Shown piece after piece: positions 36,001 through 51,000 of a stretch of DNA of 64,000 bases; position 1 is the first letter of the stretch; each line of letters opens with the position of its first letter. Source of the DNA: Incurvaria masculella (lineage: Eukaryota; Arthropoda; Insecta; Lepidoptera; Incurvariidae); assembly GCA_946894095.1 (NCBI GenBank), contig OX335647.2:18060001-18124000 (forward strand), in the 5' to 3' direction. Both the position numbers and the translations under genes were made by a program. The notes under the pieces are model-generated. The model did not search any database. It was not told where the DNA came from and was given only the letters and a program-made list of their open reading frames with translations.

Positions 36001-39000
36001 CGGCGCCACCTCCGAATGTTCGGCTCGTTAATCAAGCCGACAACTCGGCCAGATATGCGGCGGATTGTTCAGGTAGTGTGTGCAGTCTAGTAGGAGTGGC
36101 TATTTACGGGGCGCGTACTAAGCGCGCCCGTTCCTAATTCACCGGCCGAGCGCGGTCTAAATCATATTAACGCTTTGTCTGTCAGCAGTTTATTTGGTCC
36201 ACTGACATACAGAACAGACACAGTGAAGCATGGCTCGGGAGTCCTTTGTCTATAGCGCGATGGGAGGGTGAGGATAGTTTCACGAATAATTTGTTATGAT
36301 CCATAATTCATCCGTCCGCCATATTTCATTAGCTAGCGCAAACTGATGACGAAAAAAAGTTAAATACAAACGTTAATTAGGTAAAGTCGTTTTTATGTAA
36401 CCTGGCATGGATGGCACAAATATGATATTATCCATTACCGAAGAAATAATATACCATGACCTTCCTTTATGAGCACGGCTATACTGAACTGGATGGAACT
36501 GGTCGTGTATCATTATCGCGATTATAAATTGCACGAAGACCGAACCATAAAATAAATTACAGAAGCCCGGACATTATACTGACGTTAGTTTAAGCTAGAT
36601 GCAAAACCTTTAGATATAGCTTTTATTAAGACCCTTCCTCTTCAGTTAAGATTGTTCTTCTAAGTTCTCAGTTAAGTTCTTTCATAATGGCATAGTTGGT
36701 GGCTGTGCTGACAGACCAAAGATACTCAGCAAAGCCAAATCTACCTCAATGCGCCGCAAAACCACGCTCACCATCAGCGGATTATCACTTTTGACGACTC
36801 CCAGGTCTTCCCAGGGGAGGACCTTGGGAGGTTTGAGGAAAGACACCCGCCGGCAGACAGTCCTATCTCCTGGCGGCGGTGCGGCAGAGAAATAAGTTTG
36901 AGAAACTGTGGTATGTTTCTCTACGGCGGCGGGTGCTCCGGACAAAAGTGGGATGGGGAGGAATAAGGGATCAAAGATCCGCAGAGCAACTTCCATGATA
37001 GTACCTATATAACAACAGGCTGAGCGAACTTACAAACCGTCCGTGGCTCACGGACTCCAGGCCCCAGGTGGCTACATTCCGAGAACATACTGGGCTGTGT
37101 ATCTTTGCACCTCAAATCCCTGACATACCCCTCATGATCCGTGATGGCATGGGCGTAACTGTGAATCATGCCTAGTGACAGGAAGTATTTTAATGGACAT
37201 TAAAAATAGCATAGGTGAGAGTGAGCCCTGCGGAACACCAGCCCCAATCGGGAGATCGTCAAAACCAGGCGTTTCTTCGCAGGCTGAATGAGCGTGGGCA
37301 ATTTATCTAATTCTACAATGCACCTTTAAGAACTCGAACAGTTAGAGACGATTTTTTGCTAACACTTCAATAAAACGTTGAATTTATATGGATAGCGGCC
37401 AAATTGGAGCCAGGCCATCTAAAACTGCGATTGATTGTTTGAAGTTTACAACACCTTTGCCCAGCCGAATCGGACGAAACACGAACTTGAGGGAGCAGCG
37501 GGCGCGGAGGGGGAGGAGGGGAGGCGGCGGCGCGTGCGCGTGCGCAAGCCCACGTGCTGCGTCGCAAATCATTATTACGAGCGTTTCCAAACCCGCCGAC
37601 AGCGAGCTCACCGGTTTCGGTTCATGAGTTTGGTGTCAGGCTCCATTGTACATCAAGTACATCGCAACGTTTCGTGGATCGTTAAGTGTCGGTACCATTT
37701 TGACAATCGCTTTACGTAATTATAATACTATTAATAACATTGGGCAAAATGGAGAACCAATAAACGTTTGCTAAAGAAAGCCGTGATCTGATTTCTTCAT
37801 TTCCTTGAAAACAAAAGGAAACGATGACACCTGATCAACAGCGATTTTAGTCGACTATGGCAGCTGTGACATAAAATTAAATTAATCAAACTAACTACAT
37901 TTCATATTGATATTTGAAATATGCATTAAATGTATTATTTTCACGCGCGCATTTGAAAGCATTCGGTCCTAGATCCGGAATGCAGACATTACAGAGACCA
38001 CAAAGCATAAGGTCCGGGCTGCCGCTCCGGAAGCTTCATGCAAAGCTGAGACGATCAGTTTAGGTGTAGGAACTTTTTGAAAATCGGTATCATGGCTCAT
38101 ACATCGCCAAAACCAGCAGAACTCGCAAATAGCTTCGATACACCGAGCCGACACACCACGTGGCGAAAGACATGATGGCAGACGGACTAAATCAAAGTTT
38201 GAATTTCAAACGCATCTTTTCTTTGATCGGGTCATTAAAAACTGATGTCTGTGTGAGACGGGTATTTTTTGACGAATCGTTGAAATCGACCAACAAAACT
38301 GCGAAGTGAGATCACGGATTATGCAATGAAAAATGCTTATTTTGCAGTAATTTAAATTGTATGGCTTCATTATGAAACTATATATATTAAATTCAGAATT
38401 CAATAAAAAAACATTGCCCACAATAATGCAACTTCGTTTTTGCAAGGTCATTTTAGGCAAATATATCTAGTGGGTCCCTTGATAAGTCATCTAGCTTTCG
38501 CTAAACGTTTACTTCACCGAAGTACCTGTGTTGTTTTTCACCACGATTTCTTTCTTCTCCGAAATGCACCTGATTCTGTTTTTACAATTCCTAGTACAAT
38601 TTGGAAATATCTGGTTTCGAAGAAGCGCATATTCAGTCTCGGGGTTTAATTTCGAGTTTAATCTTGGATCCTTTAATTGTTAACCACATACATTATTGGG
38701 TGTTACTACAAATTCGTACTCATATTATTTGTGGGCTTCAGTAGTGTCGGGTGCTGAGCTAACCAGCTGATGTATATTTATGCCTCCTGTCACGTGAACA
38801 GCGAGCGAGTGGCTACACTTTGCATAACCCGTGGGTTTGCCGATTAGAATTATGACATTGTATTCCTTCATGTGCGCTGGGGATTCAGTTCTAGTCGGTT
38901 CGATTTGCATTCCGTGCGATTTAGACGAGTGTCCTTATTAGGATACGAGGTAAACTCGGAAGATGATGCAAAGATTATCTCAGTTATTTCATAAGTTCGT

Positions 39001-42000
39001 TGGATTTTCATGCTTAGTGGGTTTGAGGCTTCCAAATTTTAGGAGTTGTCATAAGGCTCCTAAGAAATTAAGCACCATTCAATATGTAGGTACATACTGA
39101 GGGTTTTTCGGAAATTTTGGCTAGTTTTGTCCGGACTTTCCTAATTCCATGGCTCAATTTCATTGGAAATTCAAGTCGGTTTCCATGACACACTTTCGTT
39201 CGACTTCTCCGAGACTTTATGGGTGACGCAAGCGATCGGCGTTCTTTGCTGCTGCACTATCGCACAAATGCATCGGCTTTCCCATTACTATAATTAATTA
39301 ATTTATAATTAGCGATCGATCTAGCAGTGCGTTCCTTTCTCGAGTGGCCAGGTGTGCATCCCACACCCGCTGCGCTAGCGCGCCGTCTCCTCCCGCCCGC
39401 GCCATCTCCGCGCCGCCGCCGCCCGACAGCCGGCGTCATAAATCCGTGCGCTCGTGTGCGGCGCCCGATCAATTAGAAAACCCTGAAATGGTTTATAGTC
39501 GTAACGGAATTTTAGTTAGACTGTGAGCGCCGTGATGAGGCTAATTGGTGAGGAATGCTCTGGGAGCTCCCCAGGTGATGCTCGTTAATGTCAGCCATCT
39601 TGGTTTATTTTGAGCTGGCTGATGCTTCGGGATGGTTAAGATGATGCTTTTATCTGTCGTCAGGTACTTACTGCAGCATAAGCATTAGATTTTTTGTTGA
39701 ATTATAATATACGCGTCATTTATTCGCTATAGTTAGTTCGGATAAGGCCTGTGAATTCTCTACCGGAAACCATGCATATTATCAATGATACCTACCTCCT
39801 TGTTATTTCTTCGGGATGTTCTAAAACAGCATGCACAGATAAAAAGCCCACCATAGTCAAATTATTACACTTCCAAGTAGAATAATCTCATTCGGTGACG
39901 TAGGTAGGTTTTTTTTATGTAACTGGACATGGATGGCTAATACCGAACTGACCGTCATATATTAGCCAAACACACCACATGGGAACTAGTGGCCATGCCA
40001 GAACCTTCCTTATATTGCTCAGATACATTGAACTAGATGAAAAACACGGATGATTTTCATTGCCGCTTCGACCATCGTTCATTCAATGCGATGGTACCAA
40101 CGCGGGCGGGATTAACCTTACCACCTAGTAAGTAAGGAAGGAGACCTACCGTTTTACGTGGAATCCGAACCACGGCCAGCCTCAACGGTTGTAAATGGTC
40201 ACCCATCCAGAACCTAACCGAGCTCAGACGTGCTTACCCAGCTTATCGAATCGCAAGGCGTCGCACACTGAGCTACCGAGGCTGACAAACAGACTCAAGG
40301 ATCACTACCTGTATTTGCATGGCGTAATTGAAAAAAAAAAATCTGAGTCCTTACTTTAACATCAATATAACAGAAACGGATATATATTTCTTCTCTACAT
40401 GTGTAGTTTCGAGACCCTCCGATAATGTGATGTTATCATCACACACATGATTTTTCTCATCCACATTTGTGTTTTGAGCAAAATTTAGAGATAGAGATTG
40501 ATCTAATCGTACACGACTTTTTGCATTTCTCAAGGCGAAACCACCTGCGCGGATGCACCAGTGGAACTCATTACTCGTGCGGGCGGCGGGTATAGACAGT
40601 AGACACAGAACCGCATTATTAAATATAATAGTGGAAATGCTCCGCCCGCCGCCATTATTTGCTTTGCGGTTCCCGGCGCGTGACCAGGAAACAATGGCGT
40701 AATGGAAAACCACGCCATTTTTGTCTCACTTTCGATGTTTCGGGTACAAAAAGCAGTTCTTACCTGCCCGTTCACGGTTCGGCGCGCTGCGACGCGACGT
40801 GACGGCGGCATTGGGTCGGTGGGACGCGCGCGGCTGCGACGGTGAAGGCGGCGGAGGCGTGGAGTGACACGCGTGGCTTGTCGTTCTCCTTTTGGTACAG
40901 TTGAAAGCAAAATGGCACACATCTTACTTTCTAGAAAGGTTTTTTAAATGTATGAAACATTTTGGTCGATCAACGCCGACTAGCGCAAACGTCACTCAAT
41001 TGCTGATCTTCCACGTCCTACTTATGTAAAACATATTAATGCACTCACTGCAACTGGTTACTTGCAACGAATGTATGTAGAATAGACCGTCAAGAAAAAA
41101 CATGTTCATCAATGAAATAAATCTGTAAAAATAACGACCTCATGTATACATTGCAAGGCTGGACTTCAACCAGCAACCCATACCCTTCGCGGGCTATTCG
41201 TCTACCAATTGCAACGTGAATAGTACGAAAGGTCAAGCCTTTACCTAGTAACCTGATACATTTGGCATGCACAAAATTATTTCCTCTGTATCCATCGATG
41301 AAACCGGGATGGTGGAATTGCGTTGCCCGTAATATAGGCGATTGAACTATAGATAGCCGACGTGCCCGCGTATTCTTCTTTTGCTTTAAATGCTTCACAC
41401 CAGGCTGTTGGATTAGCCTTCTTGGCAATCACGCTTGACTTTTGCGTATTTCTGCCAGTGTCGAGTAAAAGCAAATCACGGTATAATCGGAATAAATGTA
41501 GATATTAAAAAGGATTTTTTTAATTTAGCGTTGATTTATTAGGTTACTTTCGTGAGGTTTGTGTCAAAAATAAATATTCAATACCATGGAGCAGGCGCCC
41601 GCGTATATTCTTCCTGTATTATCCATATGACAATGATATAATTTGACAATGTTTACATACAATTTGTTTCCTCTCTTTTGACCTGTTGAATTTAAATACA
41701 ATACCATAGTTTTGTTAAGTATACCTATCAAATTCAAAATTCAATTTCAAATTCAAATTCAAATTCAATTTATTTTTTTCCAAAAACACACGTATATACA
41801 TAATTAACTAAAAAAAAAACAATATGTTATAATACATTTTACAAAAAACTACCAGTAGTTAATAAAATTATACGTTGCAGCCTACAGAAGAACTAAATTC
41901 TGTGTAGTAGGCCGCATTAGGTATAGCACATAAAAGTACATTAAAAAGTAATGGTGAACGCACACTGTACTGTCTATCGTATGTTGTAGAATATGATGAG

Positions 42001-45000
42001 TTGAATGTATTATCCATTTTATGTATTATAAGCGTGAATGTGAGGCATTGTTAGGGAGTTTGTGTGTGTATGTGTGGGTGTATGTGAGGATGTGTTTGTG
42101 CAAGGTTTTTTTTTATTTGAGCATATATTAGGTAGATTGCACCAGACTACGACACTGAAGAGTTTTTCAACATCACATACAGACATATCCAAAAGCAGAG
42201 TAGTAATTTTTTTCTTATATGTACTCATATTAAAATAGAGATATCTTTCAATTCGTGTGTTTAGAGCGCAGTATATTCTTGGTCCGAGCCATTGCAATGA
42301 CCTTTGTGAAAAGCCTGACGTTGTAGTAGGTTGGTTGTAACAATTTTGTCTTAGCCTTGTGTCATATTTATGTTCGGGCCGTTTCAGAATTTCTTTTCCC
42401 TTCCATGAATGCAAAAATGAACATACTTTTTGTATATAGATTTTTCTAACAGATACCACTTTTACATCCTGAAAAAGTTCATGGCTGGAATATCTTTTGG
42501 GTCGATTAGTCATTATTTTCAGTACGCATTTTTGAGCTATTTCTAATCGCTCAATAGAAGTTTTGGTCGCGGCTCCCCAAGCGAGAATGCAGTAACTCAA
42601 AATGCTTTGACCAAGTCCATAGTATAGAGATTTAAGGGTTGTTATGTCGAGTATATTCCGGGTTACTTTAAATATATAAATAAGTTTTCTAACTCTCTTA
42701 GTTAGGCTATTAATGTGAGCATCCCAATTGAGATTTTCATCGATTTGTGTACCAAGGTATTTAACTATTTTGACTCGTTGTATTTCTTCACATGCGCAAG
42801 CAAATGGTGGTGTTGAATTAAAATAATTGCATGAGTCATTATGCAATTTTAAGGTCATTTGTGATGACATTTTTGCAGCTTGTGTTATTGAGAAGGAAAT
42901 GTATTGGGTTTTAGAAACGTTAAGAGTCAGTATGTTTGTATCAAGCCATGATTTCACCTGTTTTAGTCCTTCTTCAGCATTTCTAATAGCCTGAACCCAG
43001 GATTCTCCTTCAAATAACAGCGCCGTATCATCAGCGAATGAGAACAATTTCATTCCTTGGACATTAATACTGCATAAGTCGTTTACATAAATGAGAAATA
43101 GTATTGGACCAAGTATACTACCCTGTGGTACACCAAATTTTACTGGAAGTGCTGAGCCTAGTTCCGTTCCCACTCTTACTCTTTGTGTGCGATCGTGTAG
43201 GTAGCTTTTGAACCAATTTAGAGCAACCCCCCTTATTCCAATGAGCTCCATTTTTCGTAGGATGATGGTTAATGATACCGTATCAAAAGCTTTAGCGAGG
43301 TCAAGAAAAACAGCAATACATCGCTTTTTCCTGTTAATGGTATCAATTACACCTTGAGTAAGCCCTGATACGGCATCTTCTGTGGAATGGTTTTCCCTGA
43401 ATCCATATTGGTTGTTAGAATAGAGCTCATGTTTAGTAAGGAAGGCATGAAGCCTTTTTTTGACTATTTTTTCCAAAACTTTTGATATAGCACTAAGTAG
43501 AGATATTGGTCTGTAATTCGACATTTCAGTCGTGTCTCCATTTTTTAAAATTGGTACTAAAATGGCATGTTACCTATGACAGGTAATTTTGTGAAAGAGT
43601 AGTAAAAATCTGCCGCCCCTAGCTAGGTGTGCCCAGGCCGCGACCTACAGTTTCCTATTGACGAGTTCAACGCTGGGTAGGTGTGACGTTATTTCACGTC
43701 GGTTCAAAAACTGCTTACATTAAACACATATAAGTTCCTGAATTGAATATTTCTTTTGTGGGATGGATCTACCGCAGTAGACCTTTATTCGCGATTCAAA
43801 TGTTGTCGTTCTGTGCGATCAGTTACGACCACGGAGGAACAATGTTCGTACCAAAGTTGCGTTTTGTACGGTTTATAGTGTGAAACGAAGACTGTACCCA
43901 TTTCTCAACCGATACTTTCTGAAATATCTTTGGGGTAAGTAACAAACCCAAATGAACCTCGGAATAGAGATTGAAAGGGACAAAACATGGTATAACAATT
44001 CGAAGGTTGATCTGGGTTTATTATGAACAGGGTGTGGGTATAAAAGAAATGTAAGGCGGCAGCGGCAATTATCTAAGATGTTTACTTGTACTTGTCTAAC
44101 CACCCCTCCCAGCCACAGCCTTCCCTTTTACCCCTTGTCTTAGTGAAATTGAGTATGGCACAGTAGCACACTCGATGATGCTCGTAGGTCAGTTACCAAT
44201 TTCAAGACTTTTTTTTCGCTGCCTACGCTTCACAGGATCTCTCCCCGTAGGTCATTAAAACATAACAACCCGAGTAAAAAAATATTTAATGGTCAAACAT
44301 GCGCCAGCTAACTAACTCCAGTCGCCTGAACCAAAGCTACACGCACATTCATTACATTTTTAACGACCACTTTCGTTTTGATCCCTCGGAAATCACATTA
44401 AACACGATCTCACAATAAATAGGAGTGGTCGCACGGTAGGACCTCCTCTATGTTAATTGAAAAAATAAATACAATTTAAAAAAAAATAACACGCGTCCAG
44501 TGCTCGTAAAGTGTTTGTCGGCTCGCTCGGGGATATGTTTCAATTTACTTTACGTTCTCTGTCATTATAGAGACATAATATGGTATAATTTTGTTGTCAT
44601 ATTATACCACTCAACAAAAATATATCGGGAGAATAATTTTTTCACCGATATTCATGATTTTTTCGGGATTTGCTTATATTGTGAGTCTATATTTATTAAT
44701 ATTTTAAAACTTACGCGGGACATAACTATAATATTTAGTTTAACTGCTTACCTCGCGTGTGAGGAGCAGGACCTGCTCCTCACACGCTCTCTATATTTAT
44801 TTATGCTTTATTTATTGATCGAATTGACTACACATCCTGTACCTATGTATAACTAGTTTCATTATCAGTGAGAACGTGCGTGTTGTTTATGTCGAAATAA
44901 ATATCTGCATCTGTATCTTTGTAAATGGAAAATTCCTAAGAAAAAATAATAAATCATGTTACTCATATATTTGACTGTCTGTCGGAGATGCACAGCCGTC

Positions 45001-48000
45001 AGCTTTAACAAGACTACCCAATCTTGACGGACAAAATCTGCCACATGCGTATAAACGATTCTTCTTTACTTTGGAATAAGTGTAACGAAATGGGTTGCTC
45101 TTTTTAACCGACTTCAAAAAAGGAGGAGGTTCGCAATTCGTCTGGATGATTTTTTTTGTATGTATCTTACTCGATATCTCCGCAAATTGTGAACCGATTT
45201 GAGTAATTATTGTTATCTTCATTAGGGCATATTTCAGAGGTGGTCCTTTCATAAATATAATGAAAGAATATCACTCCTCTTAGTGATTGAAGTCGGTTAA
45301 ATATTTTTTAAAACGGCCAATAGCATTACCCAATGTTCACTGACGAAGTTTGTCGGTACCACGAGTGAAAAACTCGTGTTAGCTGCACTCGCCTTAAAAA
45401 AACTAGGAATCTTTAATAAGGTGCGTCACACCGGACCTCTACAAGGCACGGAAAAGGTCTTGATTTATTGATTGATTTCAATTATGGCCTCTGTCCTTTT
45501 TTTAAAAACGATTAGGATAAGGTCTTGTGTGGAGCATTGATCGCATCTGTAGGATGGATCAGCCACGCGGTGCATTGCACCTCAGACTCGTTACAGTCCG
45601 TGCCGTGCGTCTCCTCAACGACCACTAGCTATCCCAGAGTTTGGAAACTTTTAGTGAATAACTCATCGTCCGTGCAAGTGCACAGAATAGTTTCTCCCTT
45701 CTTTTGGGGGAAGCACACTTTATTGATTTTTCTTTTGAAGGGCCTACTAGCTTCAGGACAGTTACCCAATGTTGACTCTACTCGCTCATTATAGGATGTT
45801 TTGTGTAGCCGTCGCATTCAGCACCGAATAAATACCCTTCAGCACCATGTCCCATTTTTACTGACAATATCGGTTGGTGCACATGCGCAAAAGCGTTGCT
45901 CCCTTACTTTGGGGGGGAACACTATTAACGGAATGTATCACCTAGTCTTTTTTGTGCATACATAATCGAATTCAGAAAACTTACAAACCCGATAGCTAAA
46001 ATCACTATTTACAAAAGTATACAAGTTTTGATTTTGAAATTGACCAAATCGGCAAAGTTTTTTTTTGCAAGTAAACATAAAATACCCGTATACGATATAA
46101 TTTGGATTTTGATTTATATTTAACCGAGGGCAAGTTATTTAAATTAAGTAATATCAAATATATCTTTAATTAGTAAAGAGTTAAGAATTTGCAAAGTTGA
46201 AGAAATCCTTAAACTCGATTATCTTTATTTAAGATTTTGTAATTTGTGACTTTTCCTAATACGGTGACGATATATGTACATATGTTCACCCACATCTTAA
46301 GGTACACCGTTGCAAACATAACGTTAGTGTTTAACGCAGATCTAAAAAATCTACGGTCCTACTAAATAGCCTAAATTCCCGTTGAATCTTGAACAAACTC
46401 ATCTCGGGTTCGTTTAATGAACTCCAGAAAGAGCGTGCGTCCGGTTTAATAAATATGAATGAACCGCAGATATTGTATATCGCTATATCGGAGGTGTTTG
46501 TGTCGTGAATAGACAACAAGGCCGACGTAAATCATGCTCCGCCTCGCGCCCGCTGCTTTAAATTATCACTCCTTGCTCCCACACCCGCAACACCATCGCA
46601 CATCACACGCACACATCGCACATCGCACGCACACCATCGCACATCGCACGCACACCATCGCACATAGCACGCATACCATCGCACATCGCACGCACACCAT
46701 CGCGGGAAATATGCACGCGGCCAAATCACCCATTGTTTATTTTTAAACGTGGCGAGAGTTAAAATGCGTATTTTTTACCCCGAGTTATTACCATTATAAC
46801 TATTCGCCCTCGCGTGCGGCTGTTGCGCCGCTTTGAAGATTTCGTTATTCTCTTAAGGAGATGTCGGCGCAGCGGAGGCACAATTTAAGACCTTTTCGAG
46901 AACGCCTGGGGTCCGAGCGCCGCAATTTTACTTAATGACAGTTTGCTTATTTTATTTCATCTCAATTACTTATTATCTGCGAATACATTTTATGAGTCTA
47001 GTGCTATACGCTAGTTTCAGTTTCAGTTTCTTTATTTCCTCCATTAGATGTATATTACACACTCGGATTCGTCTTTTTTTTTCCTGTCGGTTCGATTACT
47101 TCTGGCGAAGAAGAGCCGACAAGAAACTTCGTCAGGTTGGTCATTGTATTATTATTTTTTCCAGTGATACTTACAAACTAGTTTACAGTGATTGATTGAT
47201 TACACTACTGCTCACAAAGAACATTATTATAAGAACATTATATACATTGGTGAGGAGCAAACTCTTGACTACTATAATGACATCTTATTCTAAATTAATA
47301 GGAATTATGATCTAAATTATTCAGGTGTAAAAAGCCATCGTCATTTTTGAGACAAGTTAATATCAAATTAAATATAAGTTAGTAAATAAATAAATTCATA
47401 CTACAATGTAGTACCCATGTCAGAGAAAATAATAATAATAGAAAAAAATAATAATAATAATAATAAATTTAAAAAAAACACGATACAGAATTGTATCGAT
47501 TGTCAAGTTGTTAGCTTAAAAAAAAAATTATAAATTGGTAGTACCGTGTTAGGTACCCGGTCAAGTATGTAGTCACGAGCTTTAATTTAAACAAGTTTTC
47601 TATCTAATAAGGCTTCCTGGATAGTGTAGTAGCTTTTTTTTATTAATACTGATTTCAATTTGCTCTTAAAACATTTATCTCCTAATTTCCTAATCTCCTC
47701 TGGAATTTTGTTGTATAACCTAATACTATTGCATATAAAACTTTTTGAAAATTTTGATGACCTATGCTTAACATTTTGTAAATCAGTTTTATATCTAGTA
47801 TCGTAGTCATGTACATCAGCATTTAAGGTATTATGGTGCTTATATTTCCTAGCATGGCAGAGATTTTGATACACATATGCGCTAGGTAGGGTCATAATTC
47901 CTATTTCGCTTAATACATTCCTACAAGAATCTATAGCTTTCATGCAAGAATACAACGCAAGGCTCTTTTTTGCAAGACAAATATTCTATTTGCTTCTGCT

Positions 48001-51000
48001 GCATTTCCCCAAAACATTAGTCCATACAACATGAGACTATCGAAGTAAGGAAAGTAGACAGTTTTTGCAGCTTGTGTGCCACAGAGTTCCTTGATTTTTT
48101 TAATGGCATAACAGGCTGAGCTCAGTTTACCAGCAAGACTGTCTATGTGGGGTTTCCAGCAGAATCTATTGTCAATTATTAATCCCAGAAAAGTTAATTC
48201 ATCAGCCATGTTTAACGATAATTCCTCTACAGTATTGGTTACGTCTTCATTATTTTTACGCCTATGTGCCCCAAGAACAAAATGCATTACATTCGTTTTA
48301 TTAGTATTTAACAATAGATTATTGTGTTCAAACCATGATGTGAGCGACTTAATTACTGACAAGAAAACCTCCCGCAGTTCAATTATATTACGTCTATGTA
48401 TGAAGCATATTTTTTCAAGGCTAGAGGCTAGGCCATTGGCGAGCCACCTTCTGTCGTTAGACTACATTCTTCTCAAAAACCTTCGATATTAAAAGTGGGC
48501 ATAGAATTTTCCAATAGTTTTTTTTTATTGAGGTAGCAAGAGAATTCTGTGAGAAATTGTGACTTCTTAGTTCTACTGTCATTATAGCACTAAGAAGTCG
48601 CAATAAAACAATAAGAATGTTAAGTAACTGTATAAGTAGCGTGTGAAGTGAGGTCGGCTGTTAATCGCGTTGCAGTGTACACGGACCAGCCGGTGTCGTC
48701 GGCGTCGCCGCCTACCCGGGACAAAATCAACGGCGAGGAGAAGCGCTCGCGGCGCGACCAGCGCGAGCGGCGCGACGCCTGGGATGCGCACGCGCAATCT
48801 CCGCCCCTGCCCGCCACCGCCGACGGTAACCGCCACCTCGAACTAACGCTGTTGATATGCGAAGCATATCTCAGCGATACACTTCCAATGGGGACTACTA
48901 CACAGACGGGTTGCTGGGAGCGAATTATTTGAGTCCAATCTATACTTCAACCTGCAAACCGACCGTTCCCGAATGGGTCGATAAATTGGGTCACAATGGG
49001 CTGCCCAATTGTTGATCGCAAGGGACATCAGGTTCTTACCACCAAAATGCTCTGAAACGGCTGTCAGCGGCCAAAAAGGAACTCACCCACTGCTATGCTC
49101 GGTGCCGCCCTTCTTCACTTTTCATCTAGCCGGTTGAGCCGATGTTGCAAAACCACGGAACTCGAATCGCCAGGCCGCTGCTCCACGCAAGCGCCGCCGC
49201 CACCGCCCGGGCAAGATAATGCGTTCAGAGTGGTCAGTCTGAGTTCTCACCTAAATTGGCGTTTACGGAACTCCGAAGTTACGTAAAAACGCCAAACTCC
49301 ATAGACGTTTGTACTATTTAGTCTGTGGTTTTACTTTTTCAAGCTATCAACATTAATCTCGGAATTCCAATTTGTATGAAAACGCGGAGTCAGCGTAAAC
49401 GGCAACGTCAACGTATTTACAGCGACAGTGAGTGAGATGTCAAATCAAACTCGGACTAGCAGCTATTAGTTCCCTTAACGCCCACTGCGCGCGCTGTTCA
49501 ATTATTCATACATTTGACAATTCTAGTCGATCGGTTTGGCGTAAACGCCAATTTAGGTGACAAGTCGAGCTAGGGGCTCAGACAAACTTTCACATTGATC
49601 CGTTAAAGTTCAAAATGGTAAATCGATACGTCCCTATTATAAACATGTCATTTGTATCCTCCAATGGGGCACGTTTCAAGTTGTCGAATTTGAAGACACC
49701 ACCATCGGCTACTATGTCGACGATATGTGTCGCGTAGCGCGGTCGCGTACTGCAGCGCATGGTCGTTTGCCGGTTGCAGAGGTGTCGGTGCGGTCCCCGC
49801 TGCTGAAGCAGTACGACGAGCAGCTGCGCGACATCGCGGCGTCGCTGACGCGCCCGCGCAGCCGCCGCGCGCTGCCCGCGCTCGAGCGACCCACGCGCGA
49901 GCACGCGCACGTCCGCGACGCCGACCTGCTCGCGCGCGCCGACAAGCTGGGGGTGAGTTCCGACGCATCCTCCGTGCATTTTGTGTCCGCAACGTAACCT
50001 GCTCCACTTCTCTTGTCCCGATATGCTCTGTTGGATTTGTAGCCAACACACGCTCTTCCCATGATTTTCGTGATTTTTTGTGCTGCATATGGCGCTCTCC
50101 AGGACCTCATAAAGAGGAACCCGACGACGCCGATAGGCATTCGGACTTTCACAGGGGTTCCGAAAACCATGCCGGCCGGCCAGGTGCTTTTTCACACTAC
50201 TGTAATGGATATGAAGGTCTTTAATCGTGAATTGGCTTTCGACACACCATTACACGGGTCTAGTGTCTTGTAGTCTTCGTACTAATGTACTGCTGCTAGT
50301 GTGTCTTGTAGAAGCCGAGCAATATTGGTGTTTGGTGTACCTATAATTCAGCTAATGGACGGTCTACAGTATTGCTACGACCCAACGTCTTTCCGGCAAA
50401 ATACTCCCACGAAATTCGGGCCGGTAAGTGAGTTTGCGAGTGTCGCTCGTATTGCAGGCGCGCGGCTCCCCGGACGGCGGGGGCAGGGTCGGGGCGGAGC
50501 GCGTCGACGGCGGCGCGCCGGCGGGCGAGGAGAGCGGCTCGGGCGGCTCGGCGAGCGAGTCGGGCGAGACGCGCGTGGAGCTGCCGGCGGAGCGGCTGCT
50601 GCACGCGCGCGCCGGCTGGCTGCAGAGGCGCTGCGGCGCGGCGTGGTCGCGCCACTGGTTCGTGCTGCGCGGCGCCGCGCTGCTCTACTTCCGCGACCCG
50701 CAGGCCGAGCACCGCGGCCTCATGGACGGCGTCATCGACCTGAGCGGCGTGGCGCGCGTCCTCGAGCTACCCACCTCCACAAACGGCTTCGCTTTCGAGA
50801 CTGAGGTTCCCATGCTTTTCATCTTACTTAAAAAACTATTTATGTGTGTGCACAAGTACATATTGTTTTTAATTTGTTGTAAACTTTTCTTTGCTGGTTT
50901 AGAGTTTTGATGACGGTTTAGGGTACTTGTAGGTTTTAAATTCCTGTATGATTTTCGTTTCCAGACATGGGACAACAAACACTACGTGTTATCGGCAGTC

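Noticed and set aside
37384..37719. Possible extra osp exon in a GC-rich patch
   Set aside because: Open in several frames on both strands, no clear acceptor/donor pair matching phase 1, and no recognisable protein.
46532..46746. Repetitive His/Thr and Cys/Asp ORFs
   Set aside because: Translations of the 21-bp minisatellite.
49590..50195. 201-codon minus-strand ORF
   Set aside because: A fusion by chance of a LINE fragment (50098-50202) and the antisense of osp exon 5.
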